Shown here: piece by piece, positions 1 to 6,263 of the stretch
How the letters are laid out: each line of letters starts with the position of its first letter
Numbering within the stretch: position 1 is the stretch's first letter
From: Bacteroidales bacterium UBA2559
GTDB lineage: Bacteria > Bacteroidota > Bacteroidia > Bacteroidales > Bacteroidaceae
Direction: 5' to 3'
DNA: 6,312 bases
Assembly: GCA_002340405.1 (NCBI GenBank)
Contig: DDLZ01000087.1
Span: forward strand, 10,662 to 16,973
Notes under the pieces: model-generated
Databases searched by the model: none
Seen by the model: the letters and a program-made list of their open reading frames with translations, nothing else
Told to the model about the DNA's origin: nothing
Program-made: the position numbers and the translations under genes

Positions 1-102
1 ATTTTCAAGGCCGGCATGAAGGAGGTTGAGGATGAAATCAATGCTCCCGATAAGTCTGCCGATAAGAACGAATCAGTCGATGGAAAGGATCAGAAATCTT
101 AA
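1..102 (+). CDS. Twin-arginine translocase TatA/TatB-family subunit, C-terminal end (partial)
   Basis: Only the last 33 codons are present; the start lies left of the window. The visible peptide opens with IFKAGMKEVEDEIN and continues into a charged, Asp/Lys/Ser-rich tail ending in KDQKS and a TAA stop. A short amphipathic stretch with F-K-x-G-M-K-E followed by a disordered hydrophilic tail is the usual end of TatA-type proteins, after their single membrane helix and amphipathic helix. The assignment rests on this pattern and on tatC lying 81 bases downstream on the same strand. TatA forms the pore-like assembly that moves folded Tat substrates across the inner membrane, while TatB helps receptor binding. 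The two cannot be told apart from this fragment. The stop codon lies inside a direct repeat whose second copy lies before tatC. Confidence 0.72.
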   Translation: MFKAGMKEVEDEINAPDKSADKNESVDGKDQKS

Positions 103-176
103 CCATACCACTTCCGGACAATGCTTGATTTCTATTCTGTACAGAATGGAAAAGATTATAAATCCTGACCATACCA
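80..176 (+). repeat. Degenerate direct repeat over the tatA stop codon, offset 66 bp
   Basis: Copy one is 80-110 and copy two is 146-176, with 26 of 31 positions identical and weaker similarity for five more bases. The shared core ends in ACCATACCA. The offset of 66 is a multiple of three. In the tatA frame, copy one reads D-G-K-D-Q-K-S-stop and copy two, shifted by 22 codons, reads N-G-K-D-Y-K-S-stop. This is directly visible. It looks like a decayed duplication of the end of tatA, leaving an untranslated second tail in the intergenic region. Confidence 0.7.
129..152 (+). repeat. Perfect 14-bp palindrome / hairpin between tatA-type gene and tatC
   Basis: Positions 134-147 read ATTCTGTACAGAAT, identical to their reverse complement. 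In RNA the stem extends to ten pairs (129-138 with 143-152, one U-G) around a GUAC loop. No U-run follows, so it is not a standard terminator. It could be an operator for a dimeric regulator, or an RNA hairpin affecting stability or translation between the two tat genes. Its right arm overlaps the second repeat copy. Function is not known. Confidence 0.55.
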
Positions 177-183
177 TATCCTT

Positions 184-1011
184 ATGACGGTTCCCGATGA
201 CATACCGATGACATTCTGGGACCATCTTGAAGCACTCAGAAAAGTTATCTTGCGAATCTTCGCCGTTGCGATGGTGGGATTTGTTGTTGCCTTTTTCCTT
301 AAGGATCTGCTGTTTAGACTTATATTAGCCCCAAGTCACCCGGATTTTATACTTTACCGCTGGATAACTTCAATTGCCGACATAATGGGACTGGACTCCT
401 CGGGAATTCAGGATTTCAATGTGGAACTGTTCAGCACCACACTGACTGCACAGTTTATGATTCACATGAAGATGGCGTTCTATGTCAGTATTTTGGTTAT
501 ATTGCCTTACATAATATATCTGCTGTTCGGATTTATTGCCCCCGCACTTCATAAGGAAGAACTTCGGAGTACTACAAAGGTCGTAGTCTGGTCCTACATA
601 CTCTTTATGGCGGGTATAATTATGAATTACCTGATCATATTTCCGCTCGCATTCCGTTTTTTGGGAACTTATCAGGTCAGCGCCGATATACCCAATATTA
701 TTACGCTTGAGTCATATACAAACCTTTTGGTAACTCTTACTTTTCTTATGGGTATATTTTTTCAGCTGCCTATTCTCGCCTGGTTCTTGGGGAAATTGGG
801 AATAGTCAATTCCGAATTCATGAAAAAATACCGTCGTCATGCGATAGTTGCCATTTTGATTATTGCTGCAATAATAACTCCCACAACCGATGTGTTCACG
901 CTGACCATTGTTTCGCTTCCCATATATCTGCTCTATGAGTTGAGCATACTTATAGTGCGGCGAACCAGCTCCAACGATTCGTTACCGGCCTCTATAGGAA
1001 GAGGTTCCTGA
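184..1011 (+). CDS. tatC: Twin-arginine translocase receptor subunit TatC
   Basis: A 275-residue polytopic inner-membrane protein that recognises twin-arginine signal peptides and organises TatA/TatB for export of folded proteins. Six hydrophobic segments fit the TatC fold: roughly residues 20-46, 93-121, 132-157, 179-204, 219-233 and 237-257. Hallmarks are FWDHLEALR near the N-terminus, FIAPALHKEELR at 117-128 (E126 matches the key Glu103 of E. coli TatC), FPLAF at 153-157, F-Q-L-P at 193-196, and TPTTDVFTL then LPIYLLYELS at 232-254. The loop after the first helix is longer than in E. coli, which I associate with Bacteroidota homologues. Two oddities: the glutamate of the HLxELR motif is Ala17 with a Glu one residue earlier, and E. 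coli Glu170 is Gln194. The ATG at 208 (M9) is a possible alternative start, giving the common opening M-T-F-W-D-H-L; no Shine-Dalgarno decides between them. It probably shares a transcript with the upstream gene. Confidence 0.95.
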   Translation: MTVPDDIPMTFWDHLEALRKVILRIFAVAMVGFVVAFFLKDLLFRLILAPSHPDFILYRWITSIADIMGLDSSGIQDFNVELFSTTLTAQFMIHMKMAFYVSILVILPYIIYLLFGFIAPALHKEELRSTTKVVVWSYILFMAGIIMNYLIIFPLAFRFLGTYQVSADIPNIITLESYTNLLVTLTFLMGIFFQLPILAWFLGKLGIVNSEFMKKYRRHAIVAILIIAAIITPTTDVFTLTIVSLPIYLLYELSILIVRRTSSNDSLPASIGRGS

Positions 1012-1020
1012 CTAAACATT

Positions 1021-1055
1021 AAAAGAAGAAAGACCATCCTTTGCGAATGGCCTTT
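1021..1055 (-). terminator. Rho-independent terminator of the minus-strand operon
   Basis: Read on the minus strand, AAAGGCCATTC (1055-1045) pairs along 11 positions with GGATGGTCTTT (1039-1029), including two G-U pairs, around a five-base loop GCAAA. The stem is followed by CUUCUUUU. On the + strand both wobble pairs become mismatches and no U-tract follows, so the signal is directional. It lies 27 bases past the stop of the carboxyltransferase-like gene and shields tatC from antisense read-through. Confidence 0.75.
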
Positions 1056-1081
1056 CCCGGTATTGTCAGAATTAAGACAGA

Positions 1082-2863
1082 TTATTTCTTAATCCAGCCT
1101 ACTACGTCACATTTGTTTACTATTGTGCCGTGCTCTTTATCGACTGCTACAAGATGACAGTCGTAGGGAGCGGTGACATTGTCAATAAAGGTGTTACCCA
1201 TGGCCTGTACACCACACATCCAGTCGCCTTTCTTATATTTTTTGCCGAAAGGAGGATTGCAGGACTTGTCTATATAGTCAAGATCCCAAATAATACGTCC
1301 GGTTACACCTGCCTGTATGGGTTCTGCATCGGGGTGCAGGATTGCCCGCTTGTCAGCAGCGCTGAAATGTTTGGCAGGACCTCCATTGCCACCGTTTTGA
1401 GCTTTTTCTATGCGCTCCAGCAGGTCTTTGTTAAACTGCTCTTTAGCCTGGCCTGACATGTACTCGCGGTACTGCTTTTCGTGCATGGCGAACTCAAACA
1501 GCTCTTCATCGTCCCGGCCACGGTCCCAGCCGTTTTCCTTCATCTCTTTGATGAAACGGTCAAGCTCATTGGGATAGAGTACCTGTGGATCATCGGTATA
1601 GAATTCAAATCCTTTTTCTTTTGCGATTTCCACTATTTCGGGAGCCAGTTTGCCCGGTAATTTACCTGACTTGCCAAGTATCATGCCCCACATGGCAGGA
1701 TCCATTCTGGTGAACGGTTTCTCGTCAATTGATCTGGAGTAGAGGTTCATCAGAGCGGCGTTCTTCACATACTGGCTGAAAGGTGTGACAAGACAAGGTG
1801 TACCCAGCATGGGCCATATACGTTCTACCTCGTCAAACAGTTCTACAAGAAGTTCATCCTCGGAAAGTTCGCTCTCACCTTTATTTTTCAGGTTGGTATT
1901 TATAACGGAATGCATACCCTTGAGATCGTCCATGAGTGAACCCATCATGCCGCCGGGAAGTCCGCTGCCTACAAGCAGTGAGCTCATCTGTGCATTTTTG
2001 GGGTCAATCCAGTAACCCAGGAAATCGTCTATGAAGCTCTGCGTCATTCTGCGGGCTTCCATATATGCCTTCATGTTGATATCCTTAACCAGGAATCCGG
2101 CATCTCTGAGCATAGCCTGTATGGTTATTACGTCAGGGTGAACCTTACCCCATGAGAGAGGTTCCATGGCCACATCAATAACATCACAGCCGGCCTTGGC
2201 TACCTCAAGCATTGAAGCTACCGCAAACCCGGGGCCGTTATGTCCGTGATACTGTACGATTATGTCGGGATGTTTCTCTTTTATGGCGCGTACTATAATG
2301 CCTAACATAACGGGACGACCTATTCCGGCCATATCCTTGAGACATATCTCCTGTGCACCTTCCTCTATGAGCTGTTCTGCCAAATTGATGTAGTATTCGG
2401 CTGTGTGTACCTTGGAGTAGGTTATGCACATGGTAGCCTGAGCGGTCATACCGGCAGCTTTGGCCCACTTGATAGAAGGAACTATGTTACGCGTATCGTT
2501 AAGACCGCAGAATATACGAGTTATGTCCACGCCTTGTGCGTGTTTTACCTTGTACATGAGCTGACGTACATCGGCAGGCACGGGATTCATGCGAAGAGCG
2601 TTCAAACCGCGGTCAAGCATGTGTGTTTTGATCCCGGCTTCTCTAAGCGGTTTGGTAAATGTGCGTACGGCCTGGTTTGGGTTTTCACCGTACATAAGAT
2701 TTACCTGTTCCATTGCACCGCCGTTAGTCTCGACCCGGTCAAAACAGCCCATGTCGATAATTATCGGGGCAATCTTGGCAAGTTGGTCCTTGCGGGGAAC
2801 ATACTTTCCCGATGATTGCCACATGTCACGGTAAATAAGACTGAATTGAATCTCTTTTTTCAT
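1082..2863 (-). CDS. Carboxyltransferase (OadA/PycB)-like protein with a degenerate, non-biotinylatable C-terminal domain
   Basis: A 593-residue relative of oxaloacetate decarboxylase alpha, pyruvate carboxylase subunit B and transcarboxylase 5S, which move CO2 between oxo acids and biotin. The TIM-barrel domain covers about 1-300, with RDMWQS at 12-17 (metal ligand D13), RGLN at 85-88, RIFCGLND at 116-123, LKDMAG at 175-180 (K176, the lysine carbamylated in the family) and YHGH at 205-208 (ligands H206, H208). The conserved carboxylase domain follows at about 300-485, then a short Gly-rich linker and a biotinyl-like domain at about 515-593. Two key residues are missing. The usual E-A-M-K-M biotin site reads Q-A-M-G-N, so G556 replaces the biotin lysine. 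The G-T-S-Q-P segment reads G-K-V-H-P, so K240 replaces the catalytic threonine. Length is near normal, with no frameshift. No biotin carboxylase, OadB or OadG gene is in the window. It lies 30 bases after the reductase gene and before the terminator, so it is probably the last gene of the sulfonolipid operon. Fold is certain; reaction unknown. Confidence 0.85.
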   Translation of the reverse strand: MKKEIQFSLIYRDMWQSSGKYVPRKDQLAKIAPIIIDMGCFDRVETNGGAMEQVNLMYGENPNQAVRTFTKPLREAGIKTHMLDRGLNALRMNPVPADVRQLMYKVKHAQGVDITRIFCGLNDTRNIVPSIKWAKAAGMTAQATMCITYSKVHTAEYYINLAEQLIEEGAQEICLKDMAGIGRPVMLGIIVRAIKEKHPDIIVQYHGHNGPGFAVASMLEVAKAGCDVIDVAMEPLSWGKVHPDVITIQAMLRDAGFLVKDINMKAYMEARRMTQSFIDDFLGYWIDPKNAQMSSLLVGSGLPGGMMGSLMDDLKGMHSVINTNLKNKGESELSEDELLVELFDEVERIWPMLGTPCLVTPFSQYVKNAALMNLYSRSIDEKPFTRMDPAMWGMILGKSGKLPGKLAPEIVEIAKEKGFEFYTDDPQVLYPNELDRFIKEMKENGWDRGRDDEELFEFAMHEKQYREYMSGQAKEQFNKDLLERIEKAQNGGNGGPAKHFSAADKRAILHPDAEPIQAGVTGRIIWDLDYIDKSCNPPFGKKYKKGDWMCGVQAMGNTFIDNVTAPYDCHLVAVDKEHGTIVNKCDVVGWIKK

Positions 2864-2893
2864 AATATGTTATATTGAATTCTTTAAAAAATT

Positions 2894-3694
2894 TTACATT
2901 GGATCGATGGAGCGGGCTATTTTTGCACATAGTCCGGGGAAGAAACGCTTTATGTAAACCATAAGTAACTCCTTACGACCTACCAAAACCTCGCGTTTCT
3001 TGCGGTAAACGGCACGTACTATCTTTTTGCCTGCCTGTTCCGGAGTACAGCTTCCGGCCTGTCCGGCATCCATCTTGGCGTGCTGCTTGCCGTCTTTTTC
3101 AAGAGCATAGAACGATATGCGGGTCTGCACACGACCGGGGCATACTATTGTTACCCTGATGTTATCGTTGTAATATTCGGCCTGAACGGTCTCGAAAAAT
3201 CCGTACAAGGCGTGCTTTGATGAACTGTAGGCACAGCGTAGCGGAAACCCGAATCGTCCGTTTATGCTTGTCGTTACAACCAGCTGACCTTCTCCGCGGG
3301 CTATCATCTTGGGCAAAATGACCTTAGTCATGATTACCGGTGCAAACCAATTTATGTCCATTATCTTGTCAATAACGTGCATCTCGGTCTCGCAGGTGGA
3401 GCCGCGCTGGCTTATGCCGGCGTTGTTGTAGAATATGTCAATATGTCCGAAAAGATTCCATGCCTGTTCGGCAAGTCTGCCCACCTGCTCCTTTAATGAG
3501 AGGTCAAAGGGCAGGGTAGCTGTCTTAGGTGAGCCAAGTTCTTCGCATCGGGCAGCCACCTTTTCAAGAATGTCAGCTTTAAGAGCGGTCAAGATCAAGA
3601 TGGCGCCTTCGCGCGCGAATTCATAAGCGGTTGCCTCGCCTATACCCGATGAGGAACCGGTTATCCATACCACTTTGTTACTGAACTTTCCCAT
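2894..3694 (-). CDS. capC: Short-chain dehydrogenase/reductase, probable 3-ketocapnine reductase
   Basis: A 266-residue classical SDR. Visible motifs are the nucleotide-binding TGSSSGIG at 12-19, D64, NNAG at 90-93, N115, and the catalytic S143, Y156 and K160 (YSSSK). K39, just after the second strand, favours NADP(H) over NAD(H), but weakly. The C-terminal 30 residues are basic and hydrophobic (VYIKRFFPGL), as in DHRS7-like and ketosphinganine-reductase-like SDRs that work at membranes on lipid substrates. The start codon is two bases after the cysteate synthase stop, so translational coupling is likely. By context it should reduce the 3-keto group made by the CapB-like enzyme, giving the 3-hydroxy-2-amino-alkane sulfonate. 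SDR membership is certain; the substrate is inferred from neighbours, and the symbol follows the Capnocytophaga/Ornithobacterium capnine pathway as I recall it. Confidence 0.8.
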   Translation of the reverse strand: MGKFSNKVVWITGSSSGIGEATAYEFAREGAILILTALKADILEKVAARCEELGSPKTATLPFDLSLKEQVGRLAEQAWNLFGHIDIFYNNAGISQRGSTCETEMHVIDKIMDINWFAPVIMTKVILPKMIARGEGQLVVTTSINGRFGFPLRCAYSSSKHALYGFFETVQAEYYNDNIRVTIVCPGRVQTRISFYALEKDGKQHAKMDAGQAGSCTPEQAGKKIVRAVYRKKREVLVGRKELLMVYIKRFFPGLCAKIARSIDPM

Positions 3695-3696
3695 AA

Positions 3697-4920
3697 TTAT
3701 TTGTAATCATCAATAGCTTTCTTAAACCAGAGTGCGCGCTCGGCGCCTTCACCTGTGTTAAGCAGAATTAAGTCATTGTTTTTTAGTTTGTTCTCTTCAA
3801 GAGCCTTAAAGAATCCGGCTATGCAGACAATCGATGCAGGTCCCATATAGATCCCACGCTCGTCCTTGACCATGCGTCCGTATTTTTCCAGACCCTCTTC
3901 CAGAACACGCAGATAGCATCCGCCGCTATTCTTCACAATAGGACCCAATATCGGATACATTCCGGGTGTACCGGCTGTCAGTATCGATATCTTTGTTTTT
4001 GGAACCACAGTGGGGAAATGTTTGTTCCAGCCCTGCGGAAAGCCGTTCTGGATAGCCCACTCCCACGCCTGTACCATTGGATCGCAAGTATCCTGCTGAA
4101 CCAGGAGCATACGCGGCATACGGTGTTGGGGAAAGGTTGAGGCTATCTCACGCATTCCTTTCTCGAAAGCTATAGGGCTCGTGCCGCCTGCCACCGCCTG
4201 CATATATACATCGGGGATCCGGCCAAGTTCGCGTAAGCACTCGAAGACAAGAGTTTTTTTGGCTTCAACCCGAATGGGGTCGATGTTCCCGGCCGATATC
4301 ATGACACGGTAAGTGGCATGAAAATCGGCAGCTTCGGCTTTGGCCTGCCCATAGCCGCCCTCTGACACCACAAGTCTCTGTCCGGTTGCGTGTATGGCTT
4401 CCTGAGTCTCCTTATACATGTCAAAAGGAGCAAATATGGTGAACTTGACTCCTACTTTGGCCAGATAGGTGGCATAAGATATGGCTGCGTTGCCGGTTGA
4501 GGCAAGGCAATAAGCTTCAATATTGTGTTTTTTAAACAGCGTGGCGGCAAGTGACGCGGCTATATCCTTGAATGTGCCAGTGCCGCCGTTAAGGTCATTG
4601 CGGCAAACCATTACTTTGCAATCAATACCGTAATGGTCTTTGGCGTATTTTTCCAGAAAATCCCACTCTTCAATGGGAACGGCGCCTTCGCTTAGGCTTA
4701 CAAACTCATCGTCCTCATCAACCGGCAGGAATGGTGAGTAATGGTAAAAATTGTCCACTTCCAAACCGGGCTTGCATAGTTCATTAAGCCGGTGGTAGTC
4801 AGTAGTATAGTTTGCCTCTGCATGATTGCTTCCACATTCACACAACTGATCCTGACCGAACCATGCGGCGAAGTCTCCGATAACCTTGCCGCATTTTTTG
4901 CAGACAAGCTGATACTTCAT
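3697..4920 (-). CDS. capA: PLP-dependent cysteate synthase (threonine synthase-like fold)
   Basis: A 407-residue fold-type II PLP enzyme. It opens with a zinc-ribbon-like set of cysteines (C7-x2-C10 and C27-x-C29), then has the PLP lysine in GGTGTFKD (K118), an ASTGNAA cofactor loop at about 140-146, AGGTSP in the middle and LLNTGEGAERA near the end. Generic annotation would be threonine synthase. I prefer cysteate synthase, which makes L-cysteate from O-phospho-L-serine and sulfite. From memory, the methanogen cysteate synthase shares the N-terminal K-C-x2-C-G, the T-x-S/T-F-K segment, the P-M-x2-A-W segment and the C-terminal D-x-I-L-L-N. The gene sits between a cysteate C-acyltransferase-like gene (14 bases upstream) and a ketoreductase gene (2 bases downstream). 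Threonine synthase remains possible, but would not explain this operon. No Shine-Dalgarno is seen before the ATG. Confidence 0.8.
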   Translation of the reverse strand: MKYQLVCKKCGKVIGDFAAWFGQDQLCECGSNHAEANYTTDYHRLNELCKPGLEVDNFYHYSPFLPVDEDDEFVSLSEGAVPIEEWDFLEKYAKDHYGIDCKVMVCRNDLNGGTGTFKDIAASLAATLFKKHNIEAYCLASTGNAAISYATYLAKVGVKFTIFAPFDMYKETQEAIHATGQRLVVSEGGYGQAKAEAADFHATYRVMISAGNIDPIRVEAKKTLVFECLRELGRIPDVYMQAVAGGTSPIAFEKGMREIASTFPQHRMPRMLLVQQDTCDPMVQAWEWAIQNGFPQGWNKHFPTVVPKTKISILTAGTPGMYPILGPIVKNSGGCYLRVLEEGLEKYGRMVKDERGIYMGPASIVCIAGFFKALEENKLKNNDLILLNTGEGAERALWFKKAIDDYK

Positions 4921-4934
4921 AATCTTGAAATCTA

Positions 4935-6194
4935 TTAGCTTTTGAACACGTTCATATCCTGAATACTACCTTGGTAGTGGCCTGCATCAAGTTTTTTCTT
5001 GACCTCTTTAAACACTTCAATGGTACGTTTTACGTGATCAAGTGTATGTGATGCCGTAGGTATGATACGCAGCATAAGCTGTCCTTTCGGTATAACGGGA
5101 TAGGTTACGATAGAGCAGAAAATACCGTAGTTCTCACGCAGGTCAATCACAACGTTGGTAGCTTCGTTTACGCCGCCCTCGAAGTAAACCGGAGTGACAG
5201 GTGATTCCGTAGCACCCATGTTGAAGCCTTCGGCGCGGAAACCGTCCTGCAGGGCATTGACAATCTCCCACAGATGTTCGCGGTATTCGGGATGTGCTTT
5301 GATGAGGTCAAGACGCTTCTGGTTACCCACTACAAGAGCCACAGGCAGTGACTTGGCAAAGATCTGTGAGCGCATGTTACACTTGAGATGGTCTATAATC
5401 TCGGGTTCTGAGCATACCACACCGCCTATTGATGCCATACTCTTGGCGAAAGCATAGAAAATGACGTCTATCTCATCGGTCACTCCATAGTGCTCGGCTA
5501 CGCCACGTCCGCGTGCGCCCATGGTTCCGAAACCGTGTGCATCGTCAATAAGTATGCGGAACGGATATTTCTTTTTGAGTTTTACAATTTCATCAAGGTG
5601 ACCCATGTCACCGGCCATTCCGAAGACACCCTCGGTAATTACCAAAACACCGCCACCCTGCTCATCAGCCAGCCTACAGGCATTTTTAAGCTGCTTCTCA
5701 AGGCTCTCCATATTGTTATGCTGGAAGGCGAAACGTTTGGCCAGACTCAAGCGCATACCGTCCAGAATGCAGGCGTGTGACTCGGAGTCATATACAATTA
5801 CGTCCTTGCGACTGGTAAGAACGTCAATGATTGAAAACATTCCTTGGTAGCCGAAATTAAGACACAGGCCGGCTTCCTTACCTATGAATTCCGCAAAATC
5901 GTTCTCAAATTTTATGTGGTAATCGGTGTTTCCTGACATCATGCGGTCACCCATCGGAGCCCCGAAACCGAAACGGGCCGCTGCCTCGGCATCGGTTTTT
6001 CTTACCTCGGGATGGTTGGCCAATCCCAGATAGTTATTCAGACTCCAGTTTAGGACGGGTTTACCGTTAAACATCATTTCGGGGCCCATTTCACCTACCA
6101 GGCGCGGGAACATGAAGTAACCGTCGCCAATACCCTGATACTGGCCGAGTGGACCCGGTGTCTCTTTAATTCTTTCAAAAATGTCTTTAATCAT
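4935..6194 (-). CDS. capB: Alpha-oxoamine synthase family: probable cysteate C-fatty-acyltransferase
   Basis: A 419-residue fold-type I PLP enzyme of the serine palmitoyltransferase / AONS / KBL family, which condenses an acyl-CoA with an amino acid and releases CO2. Visible residues are H140 in DSESHACILDG (ring stacking), D217 and H220 in DDAHGFGTMG (cofactor), K251 in FAKS (PLP Schiff base) and R376 in LRIIPTASHT (substrate carboxylate). The opening IKDIFERIKETPGPLG and the YGIFCSIVTYPVIPKG segment are those I associate with the Bacteroidota group named CapB, rather than with canonical bacterial serine palmitoyltransferase. With a cysteate synthase gene next, the likely substrate is L-cysteate with an iso-branched fatty acyl-CoA, giving 3-ketocapnine. 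Serine as substrate, making sphingolipid, is the main alternative. This is the first gene of the operon; no in-frame start lies upstream before a stop codon. Confidence 0.85.
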   Translation of the reverse strand: MIKDIFERIKETPGPLGQYQGIGDGYFMFPRLVGEMGPEMMFNGKPVLNWSLNNYLGLANHPEVRKTDAEAAARFGFGAPMGDRMMSGNTDYHIKFENDFAEFIGKEAGLCLNFGYQGMFSIIDVLTSRKDVIVYDSESHACILDGMRLSLAKRFAFQHNNMESLEKQLKNACRLADEQGGGVLVITEGVFGMAGDMGHLDEIVKLKKKYPFRILIDDAHGFGTMGARGRGVAEHYGVTDEIDVIFYAFAKSMASIGGVVCSEPEIIDHLKCNMRSQIFAKSLPVALVVGNQKRLDLIKAHPEYREHLWEIVNALQDGFRAEGFNMGATESPVTPVYFEGGVNEATNVVIDLRENYGIFCSIVTYPVIPKGQLMLRIIPTASHTLDHVKRTIEVFKEVKKKLDAGHYQGSIQDMNVFKS

Positions 6195-6238
6195 GTTGAG
6201 AATATTTATTTGTTTTTTTATTCTATTTATTGGTTACC

Positions 6239-6250
6239 TCCCGGTCGGGA
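6239..6250 (-). promoter_or_regulatory. GC-rich dyad in the operon leader, next to a displaced GGGAGG
   Basis: The 12 bases TCCCGGTCGGGA form a dyad with five-base arms. In the minus-strand RNA, UCCC pairs with GGGA. This is the only GC-rich patch in the AT-rich leader. The right arm of that RNA overlaps GGGAGG (minus strand of 6237-6242), which resembles a Shine-Dalgarno but lies 42 bases before the capB ATG with no start codon nearby. It could be an operator or a small leader hairpin; function is unknown. Confidence 0.35.
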
Positions 6251-6255
6251 AATTT

Positions 6256-6263
6256 TAGCTTTG
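6256..6263 (+). promoter_or_regulatory. Second -7-like element, facing right and sharing the palindrome
   Basis: On the + strand, 6256-6263 read TAGCTTTG, also an exact TAnnTTTG match, directly abutting the opposite-facing element. The nearest upstream TTG is at 6230-6232, a 23-base spacing that is slightly long for a -33 element. If real, it would drive a gene beyond the right edge of the window. It may instead be a by-product of the palindrome. Confidence 0.25.

Noticed and set aside
137..144. CTGTACAG as an SOS (LexA) box
   Set aside because: The proteobacterial LexA site needs about eight bases between CTGT and ACAG, and here there are none.
184..207. Moving the tatC start to the ATG at 208
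   Set aside because: This is plausible because it gives a common family opening, but nothing excludes the upstream ATG, so the longer form was kept and the alternative noted.
370..552. Minus-strand 60-codon frame with several cysteines inside tatC
   Set aside because: It is antisense to the periplasmic loop and second membrane segment of tatC; the cysteines do not form a convincing metal site.
1064..1079. Plus-strand terminator after tatC (TGTC/GACA hairpin)
   Set aside because: The stem is only four pairs with an eight-base loop and a mixed tail, too weak to call.
1130..1456. 108-codon + strand reading frame
   Set aside because: Antisense to the biotinyl-like end of the same gene, with no motif or promoter to support it.
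2405..2815. 136-codon + strand reading frame opposite the carboxyltransferase-like gene
   Set aside because: It lies wholly antisense to a gene with clear family motifs, and its peptide shows no recognisable domain; it is a shadow frame.
3697..4920. Calling this gene threonine synthase (thrC)
   Set aside because: The fold is shared, but the zinc-ribbon start and the position between capB-like and capC-like genes fit cysteate synthase better.
5490..5780. Overlapping + strand reading frames within capB
   Set aside because: They are antisense to the conserved PLP-enzyme core and have no support of their own.
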